Position numbers and translations under genes: made by a program. The notes beneath the pieces were generated by a model. The model saw only the letters and a list, made by a program, of their open reading frames with translations, had not been told where the DNA came from and ran no database searches. From contig CP136068.1 in the NCBI GenBank assembly GCA_032622095.1, positions 164,507,465 through 164,571,464 on the forward strand: a stretch of 64,000 nt of DNA, given 5' to 3'. Shown here one piece after another: positions 23,503 to 36,650 of this stretch. This DNA comes from Siphonodentalium dalli (lineage: Eukaryota; Mollusca; Scaphopoda; Gadilida; Siphonodentaliidae). Position 1 is the first letter of the stretch, and each line of letters begins with the position of its first letter.

Positions 23503-24391
23503 TTATATGTGCTTGTCTGCCTCTATTTTTAAAATGTATACTCTGTGCACATGTATTGAGTATAAGAAATTTCTTGCCAGTTTTTCAATTTGTCTTTTCT
23601 CTATATCAGTAAGGTTCCAATTTTCTAATTTTGTGCAGTCTATAGTTAGTTGAGTTAAGAGATCTGGTTGGTCAATATTGTATGTGTCAGTAATGATTTT
23701 TGGGAGACATAATTTGAGTTTTTGTATGTAGCATTGTCGTTGGTTGTTAGTGTTCGTACATTGCGAGACGAAGTGTATTCTGCCCTCATCAGTTAGTTTG
23801 CAGAGTGGACATTCGGCAGAGATGAGGTTTTGCCTGAATCTTTTTCTATTGATTTGTAGTAGATAAGTATCTGTCATCAGCCATGTTTTTATAATAGCCT
23901 TTTTTGTGGCAGCGGGAGAGTATTTCGATGATTCCCGCACAAAGTGACATTTGCTGCTTGAGTTTTCTTGTAGTTTAATCATTGTTAATGTTGCTTTACT
24001 GGAGAACTCTTTGTCATTAATATGATGCCAATATTGGTATATAGCTTTTTTACATATTGCTTTCCATTTGTTGGCATCTTCCTTGCTGTGGATGGTGCTT
24101 ATGATGTGCAGTGGGTCAGGAAGGGTATATTTGGAAAGTATGTCTCTGACATGTACAAACCAACTATGGCTGTTGTCATTTTTCATGGTAAGTTGTCTTA
24201 TTGCAAGATCTCGCTCTGCAGAGTTGTGTGTTTTGGCTATATTAATATAGAATGTGTAATTTTGAGATCTATAGTGCCTTGGATGGGAATAGCACCAATA
24301 AGTGGATTTGTAGCAGCATTTGCTGTCCGTGTTGAGAGACTCGGTAATTGCCTCATGATTTTTCGTTGGAAACGTTCGAGTTCCTCTATGA
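23503..24391 (-). pseudogene. LINE ORF2 C-terminal region with zinc knuckle
   Basis: An open stretch of 227 codons (24186-23503) includes SAECPLCKLTDEGRIHFVSQ followed by C, the CxxC...H...C knuckle typical of LINE ORF2 C-termini. Upstream sequence to 24391 belongs to the same protein but is out of frame. The rest of the protein lies beyond the hAT insertion. Confidence 0.75.
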
Positions 24392-25966
24392 CATTGAGAA
24401 AAGGGTGTAATTTCAATTACATTTCAATTACATTTCAATTACATTTCAATTACATTTTCAATTACATTCCAAAAATACAGACCAATATAACAAGTTAACA
24501 CATCAGCATTTGTATCTGAAATGTGACATGACTATGATATGTTAATAGTATCAGGTAAAACACTTGGTTACTAACTTACTTGACTAGTGTTATACACATG
24601 GGGTCATTATCCTCATATTTTCCTTCTATGTTAGTAGTTTCATGGATACAATAACGTCTATGTTAGTAGTTTCATGGATATATAACTGCATCACTGACTA
24701 TCAAGCAATCATTATCTCTTTGCCTTATTAGAGTCATTAGCGATGCCTTCTCAAAGTTTTTCATTCATGAGGCAACATTTTTACCTTGCCCAATGATATT
24801 TCTGACAAATTCAAAGCTACATGTAAACATTGTCCAACACTGATTTCGGGTTCAGCAAAAGTAAAAACTTCAAATTTCATCACACATCTAAAGGTAAGTC
24901 ATGTTGAATTTTATTTTATATTATTTATATATGTTATTGTTATATGTATATGTTTTAATACACCTACAATAATGTGTATATCATCATGACAATATGTACA
25001 TAATTAATACAAGTACATGTATTGGATTTAAAAAAAAAAAATCATAAACATTATTGTTGTTTCTGAACATTCCCGGAATATATCTTTTAAAGTAATACAT
25101 TCATTTTAAAACAATAATTGTTTTATAACATTAATAATAAATGCATTTTGTCTTCATAACAAAACCTAATTTAATCTATTTGTTTTGAGCTTAACTGTAT
25201 TCACCTCCATATCTGGTCAGTGTTGTGCACTTAATCAGTGTTGCTGTTCTAATTATATGACTCCACTGCAGTATTTTATCAATGCGTTAATCCCCTAACA
25301 AAGGCAGCATTAGGCGCACCTGTGGCCTGTTTTACTTCATAATCCTGATTATGTCATTGTGTGTGATTTACAACCCTAGCTGGCTTGATTGTTTTAATCC
25401 CTGCTATTAGTATGTAGGCAAATTATACATAATGATGTATCTTAATGTTAATTATTTTTGTTTCAGCGGAAACATAGGGATCAATATGAGCGCCCTCTTC
25501 ATACTGGCGACTTAATTGTACAAACTTTCCTGGGTTAAGCCTGCTAGCTACAAATCACCTCTGTGTCCCTCCCTCATCAGCACCCGTTGAGCGGGTCTTC
25601 AGTATTGCAGGAAAAATATCCAGATACGACATGTGTCGAATGACAGATGACACATTCGAAAGAATGATGATGGTCAGTTGTAACCACCACATCAAATGAA
25701 CAATTTGTGCTCGACATGTAGTTGTTGTTTTATTGTTTTGTTTACATTGTTTCACTGTGTTACATTAATTTGCTTTTATATTTTATGTATATCAATAAAG
25801 TTCATCAAACACAAATGACTTTCCTCCTTGAAAGTAATTGTAATTGTAATTGTAATTGAACCAATGTAATTGTAATTAATTACATTGCATTTCCAATGTA
25901 ATTGTAATTGACATATTTCAATGTAATTGTAATTAATTACATTGCAATGTAATTGACCCAACCCTG
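24392..25966 (+). mobile_element. hAT transposon remnant with 8-bp target duplication
   Basis: The right terminus reads, inward, CAGGGTTGGGTCAATTACAT, a typical hAT end. The left end is degenerate. The flanks carry CTCTATGA (24384-24391) and CTCTATGT (25967-25974), an 8-bp duplication with one mismatch. AATTAC/GTAATT-rich subterminal repeats occur on both sides. It sits inside the minus-strand LINE. Confidence 0.8.
24786..25699 (+). pseudogene. hAT transposase remnant: BED finger exon and hATC domain
   Basis: The exon ending at 24893 encodes CKHCPTLI...SNFITHLK and is followed by GTAAGT. The acceptor TTTCAG at 25461-25466 opens an exon beginning RKHRDQYE. Joined, they complete a BED zinc finger (CxxC...HxxxxH). 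That frame stops at 25538. A second block (25547-25699) in another frame encodes LCVPPSSAPVERVFSIAGKI and ends at a stop; this is the conserved hAT dimerisation motif. The catalytic middle is missing. An AATAAA follows at 25794. Confidence 0.8.
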
Positions 25967-25974
25967 CTCTATGT

Positions 25975-27674
25975 CTTTTTTGATATGTAGGATTTCTATA
26001 CCATGCAGCATTCTAGGAATGACAAAAGTATTCCACATGTGGTATGCTATTACTGGTGATATACCATTAGTTCCATGTAGCCCTGTTCCCGTCAAGGAGT
26101 ATAGGGTTCATCTGCCCATTGTAATTCGTTTTGGGATATCTGGGGTGTTCGTTGGATTACGCTCTACACCGAGGTGTTTGGTGGAGCCTACAATATTAAC
26201 AGGTGTTCCGCCTAGGAGAGGTTTTATTTCATCATTAATTTTTTGTGTGGATGTTTTCATATGGACAATTTCCTATTTGGATGCGTTCACTGCGAACCGA
26301 TCTTTACATGAGTTGTTGTATACAATGCTTGTGAGAGTTTGTAAATCAGCTGTTGTTTTTGCTAAAATGGCTACATCATCTGCACAAGTGAGGGCATTTA
26401 TATCAATTGTGCCAATTTTAAATCCAACTGCATTGTTACTCAGCTGATTTAGCATATCGTTATTAAATCTCTTGTATAGCATTGCTGATAATTAACACCT
26501 TGTCTTATTCCTTGGTGAAGTAGTATATCTGTGGAGTATGATCCACCTCATTTTACCTTTGTATTCGCCTCATGATGTAATGAGTTTACAAGTAGCCATA
26601 GGTCATTGTGGATCCCATCAATGAATAGTTTTCTCAGTAGGCTTTTATGCCATACAACGTCAAATGCTTTTTCAGCATCGAGAGTTTCTAATATTAGATT
26701 CTCATTTATGTCTTTGCTTTCATTGAATGATTCAGTTATCATAAGCCCGGCCACTAGGGGTGATGTGCCCCGAGTGAAGCCACGTTGCATTTTATTTTGT
26801 GATGGTAATAGTATGTTGTCTAGTTTGTCTTGCAGGGTTGCTTCAAGAATTTTACATATTATGGAGCCGATAGTTATGCCCCTGTAATTCCTTGGTTTTG
26901 TTGGGTCTTTGTTCTTTTTTTGGTACAGGTGTTAATATGCCAGTTTTTATTTCTTTTGGCACTTCTCGTTTTCATATATAGTATTTATGATGTTCGTGAT
27001 TATTGGGGTAGTTTCTTCTATGCTATATTTGAGGTGTTCAGCCGTAATTCCAGTATATATGCTTTGTTTAGTTTGAGCTTATTGACAGTTGTTTTAATTT
27101 CATGAAGTGTGACTGGTTCTAAAGATGGTTTATTAGCACGACATATTTGTTCAATAGCTTCAATATCAGCCGATACTTGTTTGTGGAATGTATCATCAAA
27201 TCTATCAGCAGTTTTTGGTTCTGACAGTCTTTTGAAGTGTATAAACCACCCATCCATGGACATCTGCTCGTCACCATAATGGTGTCGATCTATTTCAATG
27301 TATTCAGTGACTACACTCGTGGTGAGTCTTTGTTTGTTTATAAGTCTATAGAATAGCACTCGATGATTAGATGCATTGGCTTGAGTGATCTCATCATATA
27401 GCTGAGTTCTTTCTGCAGCTATTTGTTGCCTTTGTGTACATCTTAACTTCTTTTTAGTGGCCATATTTGCCACTTTAAGTAGATTATTTGTGTCAGCTGG
27501 CTTACCTGCCATTTTCCATTGATAATGAGCCTTTTTACTTTCTTGTATCGCATTGGCTATGTTTGGGTTCCATTGTTTTTGACCTTTTGAGCTTTTTTTA
27601 TGTCTTTTGGCTGGTGTGGCTTTTTCTGCTGCGTTTATTAGCAATTGGCCAAACTTCACAATGGATTCTTCCAC
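25975..27674 (-). pseudogene. LINE reverse transcriptase domain (decayed)
   Basis: The segment 27674-27018 encodes the pre-RT linker (WNPNIANAIQESKKAHYQWK). The segment 26790-26548 carries ETLDAEKAFDVVWHKSLLRK, the RT region with the first catalytic Asp. The segment 26482-26273 carries TCADDVAILAKTTADL, where the usual Tyr/Phe of YADD is Cys. Frame changes separate these blocks. Confidence 0.8.
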
Positions 27675-28641
27675 ATTGTTTTTATAGTGGTCTGCGTTAG
27701 GTAATTAGTTTTAATTATATGCTGTCTGTAAATGTCTAAATCACATTTTTTCCAGTTTGTTCTTTTTTGTGAGATGTTTTCATTACCATTTTGTATTTTT
27801 ATAAAAGGTGCTATTGTCATTTCGACTTTGATGAGTTCATGATCAGATACATTTGATGGAACATCGATAACTTGCATATTTGATTTTATCGTGTTTTGTG
27901 GATTCAACAAAATAATCAATGATAGATTGTGATTTCCCATTATGATGTCTAAATGTGAATTCTGAGACATATCCATTGGGTGTGGTAAGCTCGTGGTCTA
28001 TATAGAACTTTTTGAAAAGTTTGTCTTGTTCATTAGGTGGTTGTCTAATGAGGTGTTCATATCCCCTGCGTATTTTATCATAATAGCATATATTTTTTCC
28101 AGTGTCTCATTGTATTCGTCTTTGTCTTTTTTATCAGCCGAGTGAGTGTTACTGGGCGTTTATGCATTTATTAGGCATACATTTGCTGGGCTGCTTTTGA
28201 TTGTAATACAGATAATTCTGTGGTCACCATCATCTTTGGCATCTATAATTTTATTGAGACTTTTGTGCCATAAGGTTGATACTCCCCCATAGCCCCTAAT
28301 CCTCATGTTTGGTGGTAGTGGTTCATTCTGATCAACTGACTTACTGAAGTTGTTAAAGTTTTCAGCCAGATCTTTTATTCGAGCAATTTGATATTGGAAA
28401 ACCAGTGTTCTTGGATACATATGATGTCGTAGGTTTCTATTGTATGTTGTAATACCACTTTGTTTGTATTTATATTTTGGATGTTAATTGAAGCTATATT
28501 GAGTTTTTGTGTCTCAGTTATAGTTTCGCTTCTTATAGGAGAATGTTGATTTATTACTGATGCTGTCTCCCGTGAATATAGGTCACAATTTCTGGGTTCA
28601 TGTTCCGCTTCGGTAGTCGGCTGCTTAGCCGATGGTAGCAT
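27656..28641 (-). pseudogene. LINE APE-type endonuclease domain (decayed)
   Basis: The N-terminal part (28641-28375) has LNIASINIQNINTN and YDIICIQEHW, including the catalytic Glu of the QEHW motif. The middle (28420-28160) has IRGYGGVSTLWHKSLNKII. The C-terminal part (27976-27656) has SNVSDHELIKVEM, containing the SDH motif. Several frameshifts separate the pieces. Confidence 0.75.
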
Positions 28642-28789
28642 GACACTGTGTTTGGTGGAGGTTGTGTTGATATATTGCTTGTCATTTGTGTTCTGACATG
28701 TGGCATAAGCTGATGGTTTCGCTTTTCTATTTTGTTTTGTTTCACAATTTTTTGATCTGTCATAATTTTCTGTGGTATAGGCTGGTATT

Positions 28790-29345
28790 AATTTGTTTGT
28801 ATGATGTGGCTTTCATTCGATTTTGTTGCCGAAAGTTGTGATTATTCCACGTGTTATCGCCCCGATTATATTGGGAAACATGATGTTCTACTGTCCTATG
28901 GCCCACGTTACAATGGGTGAATTGTTGTTTTTTGTCGTGGCTAGTCTTATTGGTTTTTTCCCCACATGATCGCCTTGTGGCGCCATATGGTTTGTCAAGT
29001 TGGTGTTTTCAATACAACAGCCTTGAGGCACATTATTTGGTTGTCACAGTTGTTGTTTTTGGTTTAACCGGATTTTATTTGGGTTTGTTGTTTCGGTTTG
29101 TGTGCATTGGCTTAGGTTTTGTTTTGCAGGGTGTAATTCGTTACGTCTAAGAATTGTTTCAATATTTCTTCCTGCTTCTGTTAGACGCAGTTTAATCTGA
29201 TCATATTCTATATGCTGCAGTCGTTGATATTTAGATGGTTATTCGTATCTGTTGATGGATACGTATCATTAGCTTGATGCATAGTGTTATTGGCCGCTTC
29301 ATTCTTTGCTCTCAATATTTTAATTGTTTTTGCTGGCTCGGGAAT
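28790..29345 (-). pseudogene. LINE ORF1-like remnant
   Basis: Upstream of the endonuclease, the minus strand encodes an N/Q/H-rich region in two frames (for example QHIEYDQIKLRLTEAGRNIE and HCNVGHRTVEHH). Composition and position fit ORF1, but no named domain can be assigned. Confidence 0.4.
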
Positions 29346-29349
29346 CTGA

Positions 29350-32040
29350 TTGGCTAATGCGACTTATTACGTAAAATGAGGGATATCCCATGCAGATATG
29401 CGTGCAGAAGTTTTTCACGTTTCTCCAAGTTTTCTTCCAAATAACTGATGTAGTAGGTATACTTACCAAAAATAGCGTTAAACTAGAATGCACTCAGAGA
29501 GATGCCAACGTGCGCAAAAATGTAATAAACAATAATTAAAAAAATAATTTCACTGTATTTTACTTAATTTATTTAATTTAATTTAATGTTAGCCAAAAAA
29601 GACAATTACCATTTCTCATTTCATCACAGATAAAAGGCAAATTACTATATTAATCATTTAAGTAATACAAACCAATTCCATGTTGCCGAAAGGATGAGAC
29701 TTTAATATCGATTACATTTTTTTCAGCGGCATATTTTGATTTTCATTTTCCGATAGTCAAAGTTGACCAAAGGAGCAATTATAAGAAATAATTAATACCA
29801 TTTGTGTAAATATTGATAACAGCCAATAAGCAACAATAAATATCAATAATTAATCAATAATTAATCAATAACGATCATTTTATGTAATAATAAACTCTTC
29901 AAACGGTGTTTGTGTCAACAAATGCGTTTTGTTTTGTATTACGTCATTCGTCGTATTTGACCCGGAACTCGGCTGAAGGTTAGGCTATTCAGCCTATTGC
30001 GTCGAATTACGAAATCGCGTTTTGAATGTCTCTCTTTTCCCGCACGATAAAAAGAGGTCTTCGCACGAACCAAAAAATGATAAAACTTCCCAATTATAAG
30101 TAAAAATACCCAAATGAAGGAGTCTATGTAGGTCCCGAAGGAGTCTATAGACTCTTTGATGTAGAGTTCTGATGGAGAAAATGTAGGTCGATCTATTTTT
30201 GTCATAACTCTGACGTATTTTGACCTGGGAGAAAAAATCGAAATCGAGGCTCACTACGAGCATGCCAGTTTTAAATATAGAAACATGGAATCCCGACAAA
30301 TGGCGATATCGGCGACAAACAAATAATCGAAAACAACACCTAAAATAAACATAGCAAAAACGCGGCACAGTAAAAATGTCAGAACGCCACGAGGTTTTAC
30401 GTCGTTTTTGGTGACGTCATGGAGTGAAACGGAGTAGGGTGACACCAAGCTACGTACGAATCTGTCTGATCGCCATACTGTTGCGCGAGCGCACGTAATA
30501 ACTTCTTTTCCGCAGAGCCTTGCAAATCTTTACATATTCGAAGTGGTACCGATCGATGTCCAATCATGCGCAGAAGGGTTTGTGGTTGCAACAGTTTGCG
30601 GAGTTACCTAATTCCGGCGCAAACAAACAATATATGGTTTTGTGATAGTCAAATGTAGCTACAATAGCTATATATGGCTATTGTAGCTATATCTGGGAAT
30701 TGCCCGACCTGATGACTTTAGGCACATATATTTGAAATTTCCAAGTTTTAAACATTTTCTAAACGTACAAGATTTTACCAAAATATATACAGGTGAAGAA
30801 ATTGTCATGATTAACCTGGATGTGATTATAAGAGTGATCGGTTGAACATTATTTAGTTATCACACTGTGTCAACAGGACTGGTGGATGAGGTTACTATTT
30901 TTAAGCAAAAAACCAAATGACCCTCACTATGCAGGTCAGGTGTGTGTTATCATAAACTGTGCCATGAAATACATGTATATCAATGACATATCTTAATTAT
31001 CAATTCAAATTGTAAGGGGTTAATCTTACCCAAATTAATTGGCTTATTAACACAAAATAGTCCATAAAAAACATATCATTTGATTCAGAAACTCAATCTC
31101 AATGAATACCAACACTGATTATTACCCTGCAGCCCAAATGCTATTGAGGGAATACAAAATCAGACTTTTCCTATAATGATATAAGAATATTCAACAGGTG
31201 GTTTATATAATTCACAATTGAACCTGGCTCAAAGTTGAAGGGTTAATTTAATATCTGCTTATCTGAAAGCAGATGGAATGGGTTAATTTTAATCCAAAAA
31301 TCCATGCATCACCACCAACATTGAGATAAATGTAGAATGATCAAATGCAGAATATCTCAAGACCATTTGATGTGTGCATATATAGGGTTAATAATTTCAA
31401 TGACATCATATGATGGGACTATCCCCAGGTTTACCACTTAATTTATGTTTCAAAGTTACAACAATAGCATTACAATGGTTTAAGAATAAACACACAGTTG
31501 AATGTTGACAAACCTAATTTATTATCTAGGCACTACAGCTGTACAAGAAAACCATAATCAGAAATGGTAACGCCTTCAAGATCATATTATTAGCCATAAA
31601 TAGAAATTATAATATAAAATATATTGGTTGCATGAATTTACCGCCTCAGAATTCCGTTAAAACAACTAATCCTTCGAATTATTACTAACAACTACGGCTT
31701 ATTACTGCAGGTTTTTCATTCACCACACCAGAAAGCTTCTAACTGCGGATAAAACATCGGAGGTATTGTGTTCCCGCCAAGAGTGCATGGTCCAGCCATT
31801 GTTCAAAACTAAAGATCGAAAGCAATTAACGCGGTCATAATTATTACATACTGCAACTATCATACCATTACAACACAACCATCAGTGGGCTGAAGAACGA
31901 AAAATATCTATAAAAGTTGAAATATAAGACTTAAAATTATCTTTTAAATTTCTGTTATTGGTAATTGACATAGCTCGTCACAAACCAAAAATCAACATTA
32001 TTGATATACGAAATTGAAATTCCCAACTACACCGTCTACA
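29350..32040. other. Long non-coding interval
   Basis: AT-rich. Only a short perfect hairpin (about 30652-30690, arms TAGCTACAATAGCTATAT) and a TGACGTCA site at about 30412 stand out. Open frames up to 124 codons at 29994-30368 lack recognisable features. Confidence 0.5.
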
Positions 32041-32136
32041 GGTGACCGGCCTCCTGATCGCGCAGTTCGACTTTTAAACTAATAAACCGGTGACCGGCGT
32101 CCTGATCGCGCAGTTCGACATTTAAACTAATAAACC
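32041..32136. repeat. 48-bp direct repeat, two copies
   Basis: GGTGACCGGCCTCCTGATCG starts at 32041 and recurs with one change at 32089. Each unit runs through TTTAAACTAATAAACC. Confidence 0.85.
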
Positions 32137-32839
32137 AGAAAAACCATAAAACTTACTTGGGACCATGGAATTTTAAAATTTGGGCCACAGTATACACGCG
32201 GGCGAGCTAATAAAGTCCTCATTTGTGTACCCCCATACCGCCAGCTGCAGCCAGCAGATGCGAGTGAACATTTTGTAGAATTACTCCCCTTTGATCACTT
32301 TGATAAATGCATATTAAAGGAAGCTTAGTGTTCATATTTTGTAAACCGGTCAACCGATAGATACCACAAACTATACAGGTGAAGAGTGTGTGGTCATAAA
32401 CATGCACATCAAATTTGAATTATCGTGTCGGATAGCAAGTGTCTACGGACAGACGGACGACGGATGGTTGATCAGGACCTCAGCATTATGTGTACCATAC
32501 ATGTTATGGATACACATACAAAGGTATCGGTGCAGATATGGATAAGGACAGTTTCTCATATGATCTCCCCTTCCCTGTAATGGTTACAGATGTAAATGTT
32601 TTCCATATGCCTCAGTGCTAACGTTTTAGCGTATACTGTTGGCAATATAAATTTTGGGTCAAAAATGTTCTTTAAATCTGAAAAATTGACATTTGGGGAA
32701 ACATTTTATGCAAAATATTCATCTCCGTCTAGCAGGGAATTCGCCTTTAAATATTGTGTTTTCGTAACTAGTGTCAGAACCGCATAAAAAATACAATCAT
32801 ATTTTGGACCACACCAACAAATTAAAACTTCACTACAAA

Positions 32840-33600
32840 GGGTTAAGCAGGGTTTGTGGGGCTAACCCCGGGATCGTCGAAAGGGCCAAGTGGCCCATTC
32901 CCTAACCACTAATTTTCAGCTTTTATTATATGAAACATAAAAAAAGAAGCAATTTTTTCAAAAACAAATTATTTTCCTTTTTTTTCTTTTCTTGTGGTGC
33001 TGTTTCTCACTGGAAGATGGAGGAGATGTAGGTGTTTTCTGTCTTTGCTGTTTTTTCCTGTGATCTTTGTTCAGTCTGGTTGCCTCTTTACTATTATATA
33101 GCCATGTTCAGTTCTGTTTGTAAATCTGCCATCGATTTTAAGATTGAAGCTCTTATTTCTGCTTCCCCATCCTCAGTGGGCGACGCCGGCCTTTCCATGT
33201 ATCTCGTCGTCACAGGGACGGTGGTGGTAGATTCCGCCCCTGGTGGAGACTGGCGGCGGGGACGTCCTGGATGACTTCGACGTCCCTGCTCTTGCTGGTG
33301 GTGGTGGCATCCACATCAGACCGATATTCTGCCCCGGAGGCCAAGTGGGAGGGAAATGGGCGTCTCTCAGTTCCCCATTTCCACTCGGCCCTCCTGCTGG
33401 CATCCCTGCGGCGTCTTGAGTTGGTCTTCTTTTTCTTCTTGCCTGTGGTCCTTCCGATCACGGCCGGTAGAGGGTTCTTCAATATCACGTCCAATCTGCC
33501 CGTATTAGCATGGATAAGCCAGCTAATACAATGGGCAGATTGATAACCGCTCAGTACGCTGCGAACTTGGCTGGGGATTAAATCACCCATGGTCAGCCAA
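32840..33600 (-). pseudogene. Decayed paralogue of the 248-aa unrecognised protein at 61981
   Basis: From an ATG at 33590 the minus strand encodes MGDLIPSQVRSVLSGYQSAH then CISWLIHANTGRLDVILK and SRRRRDASRRAEW. These align with MDSLIPIQVPNMLSSFQSAY, CVSWHVHANADRLDVVLE and ARRRRDADRRARW of the copy at 61981. The frame ends early at 33210. Downstream homology (VPVTTRYMERPASP) continues in another frame. Downstream DNA also shares GGCTAACCCCGGGAT with the other copy. The segments around both start codons match too, so the repeated unit is larger than the protein. Confidence 0.7.
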
Positions 33601-33754
33601 GTTCGACTAACAAAAAATCAACGGCCACTCAGAGGATTAGCCACCCCAGTGTACGTGGTATCACCAAAGCCGAGAAAATGGGAAAGTCATTTTCACGTAT
33701 ATGATATGGGGATATGTTGGTTTCTCATCCTAAAACAGACAACGAACAAAGTAT

Positions 33755-34360
33755 GTGTATGTCCACATGAAGCAGGAGTATTTATCCAACCCGCTGTCAA
33801 TCAGTTTTCCCAGATCAAACAATTTAATATTTGTTTGCGAATTCAAGGAGAGGCCGTTACTGGCGACTAGGCAATCACCGAACCTACGACAGATGCTTGT
33901 TTCTAGCCAATGTCGGTCGTCTTATCTTTCTATCGGAACCAAGCCGTGTAACACACCAAGATGTGGCACATGCCAACTAGTATCTTCGGATACTATTAGT
34001 TCTAAGGACGGATATCCGATCATTCCGAAGGGTCTATTCACCTGTCGAAGCACATGTGTGGTATACATCTTAACTTGCGCACGATGCCCGGATGTTCACT
34101 ACATAGGAGAGACTGGACAGCCGTTATGTAGACAAATCACTGGCCACCGACAGAATATCAACAACCACGACGATTTGCCTGTTGCGAACCATTTCTGCCT
34201 TCCGCGCCATTCTGTTAAGGACATTCGTGTCCAAGTGATACAGGGAGGACTATCGGACCTGCACAGTCGCAGGATTACAGAGCAAAAATACATTTCAATG
34301 TTTGACAGTTTCAATTCCGGTATCAATAGAGATGCTGGATTCATGTCCGCGTGGTTGTAG
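33755..34360 (+). pseudogene. Penelope-like element, C-terminal GIY-YIG endonuclease fragment
   Basis: The 201-codon frame shows TRQSPNLRQMLVSSQ, PCNTPRCGTC (residues 64-73) and then a GIY-YIG fold: VVYILTCARC (102-111), HYIGETG (115-121), HRQNI (131-135) and RRITEQKYI with the conserved Glu at 176. This layout is characteristic of Penelope-like retroelement C-termini, where the nuclease nicks target DNA. No upstream RT domain is visible, so it is a truncated copy. The frame itself is intact and the first ATG is probably not a native start. Confidence 0.85.
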
Positions 34361-34672
34361 TCTTATTGTGATATCTTATTGCGATATCTTATTGCAACTA
34401 ACATGCAGCTAGATACCTTTCAATTGTACATATACACTAGGTCCTAATTTATATCTACTAGAATTTGGTAACCATCAACTTGTTTACCTAGGATACAATG
34501 TCATCACGTCATCAACAACGCTTCATGTAGTTTTAACGTTTCTTGTCTCATTTCTCGTTTGTCTGTCACTTGATAAAGTCTATGTTAGACGAAAGCTTGT
34601 GAGAAAAAATTATACAATAGGTCTTAAAGGTGTTACCATTTATTTCAACCCAACTATATATATATACACTGC

Positions 34673-34970
34673 AAAAAGTTTTGGTACCATATGGAACCAA
34701 TATTGGTCCTGAACCTTGTCGTTGTGGGAGTACCAAAATAGGGACCAAATTTAGAACCAATTTAAAGTGGTCCTATTTTTGGTACAATAGTGAACCAAAT
34801 TAGAAACCAAAATTGGTCCCATATGGTACCAAAATTGGTCCGGGCCCTTGTCGCCGTGGGAGTACCAAAATAGGGACCAAATTTAGAACCAATTTAAAGT
34901 GGTCCTATGTTTGGTACAATAGTTGAACCAAATTAGAAACCAAATTTGGTTACATATCATAACCAAACCA
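34673..34970. repeat. 132-bp tandem repeat, about two copies
   Basis: Each unit contains CCTTGTCGNNGTGGGAGTAC, AATAGGGACCAAATTTAGAA and AAAGTGGTCCTAT. Many GGTACC/GGTCC/ACCAA motifs give it an internally symmetric character. Confidence 0.75.
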
Positions 34971-35079
34971 AAAAATGCACGGGAAGCAAACCGAAATGGC
35001 CTGTTCCCTGCACATGGAGTAAAATGTGTCTGAATGTCTAAAATAATAGGCCGTAATTCTTAATTTGTGTGTAATATGA

Positions 35080-36650
35080 AAAAAACTAATTCGCGATAAA
35101 TCGCAAACTTCTATACAATAAATATACTAGTATATGTATGCGATTTAGTGCAAAGGTTTTCGATTTATAACAAATGTTTGCAATTAATAAAATCAATTGT
35201 ATAAACATAAATCATACAGGTCTGGGTGAACTCCAATCGCTCTATAATAGCATGGTCAGGCTAAGATAGACCGACCGTTTGGTCATTTACAGCCAGAATG
35301 CATGTGTGATGAGGGGAGCAAATCTTTGTGATAAATCACAAAACGACTGTGAAAATTCACAAACACCTTCGCAATACCTCGCAGACCTTTGCGATAACTC
35401 GCAAACCTTTGCAATAAATTTCAAGCATCTGTACGATAACTCTCAAACTACTTGGTAATTATACTTTACACTTTATCGTAAACATATTTGAGATTTATCA
35501 CGAAGGTTTGTGATTTATTGCAGATATATTGTTATGGTTCATGTTGGCACTAATGGGCTTGAACGGTATAAAAATAATAAATCAGACATCTTAATCAGGT
35601 CTGGATGAACCACAAATCGATCTATGATAGCATGGTCGGGCTAAAATAGACTGATCGGTCTTTCACAGCCAACATACAAAAGAAGCAAACCAATACTTGA
35701 AACAAAAATTAATTCTGATCTCTTTTGGAGATTTTTTACTGAGAATATTCAAAATTAAAACAACTTTGCGATAAATTGCCAAACCTTTGCGATAAATCTC
35801 AAACATCTTTACAATAACTCTCAATTAACTACTTGGTGATTTTACGTTTATCGCAAAGATGTTTGAGATTTATCACAATAGCCGATGAGGTTAAAATAGA
35901 CCAATCATTCTTTCACAGCCAGCATGTACCTTGTATCATGTATCTGGGATAAGGGGAGTAACTCTAAACGGTTCTATTATTATCGATCAACCTATACTTC
36001 AAAAACAAAACAAAATTAGTTCCGATTTTTTTTTATCAAGACAACATCATAATATAATATTATTCACTAAGAACATTCAAAGTTAAAACAACTTTGCGAT
36101 AAATCGAAAACATATTTCTGATAAATCGCCAACTACCATACTTGGCGATTTATCACAAACGTTTGCGATTAATCGCAATGATTGAATTATATTGTTATAT
36201 GTGGGCACTGATGGTATTGAACCATATAACCATTATCAATCAGATATCTTAAACAGGTCTGGGTGAACCACTTACCAATCTATAATAGACTACCGGTAAA
36301 ATAAACTAAAATAAACCGATCGGTCTTTCACAGCCAGCATGCATCCGGGATAAGGGGAGTCACTCTAAACTGTTTTATTGTTATCTCTCAACCAATACGT
36401 AAACAAAATTAATACTGAATTCTTTTGCAGGACACCAAATAATTATTTACTGTATACTGAGAATATTCAAAATAAACATACATGTACATGTACATGTATA
36501 CAGATATTAAAACAAACAGATTCAAATTGTCAATACATTTAGAGTTCCCTCTCTTATAACAGTGAGCACTGTGTCAGGAAGAGCGATCGGTCTATTGTAG
36601 CCCGATCAGGCTATTATAGTTAATCTGTGGTTCGCTCAGACCTTTCTTTA
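35080..36650. repeat. Degenerate tandem repeats of about 330 bp with GCGATAAATCGC motifs
   Basis: Four diverged units carry AGGTCTGGGTGAACCAC, TAATAGCATGGTCGGGCTAA, GATCGGTCTTTCACAGCCA and runs of TTGCGATAAATCGCAAAC-like sequence. An inverted piece lies at about 36575-36650. No coding content. Confidence 0.65.

Larger units (their letters stand above)
22540..29345 (-). mobile_element. Decayed LINE on the minus strand, split by a hAT and a retro-insert
   Basis: On the minus strand from 29345 the order is an ORF1-like remnant, APE-type endonuclease, RT, C-terminal zinc-knuckle region and a 3' UTR running to about 22540. Frameshifts and stops break every domain. A hAT remnant (24392-25966) separates the RT thumb from the C-terminal region. 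A poly(A)-tailed insert (22813-23454) lies in the 3' UTR. Confidence 0.8.

Noticed and set aside
29994-30368. 124-codon minus-strand frame
   Set aside because: No domain, no codon pattern typical of a gene, and surrounded by non-coding AT-rich DNA.
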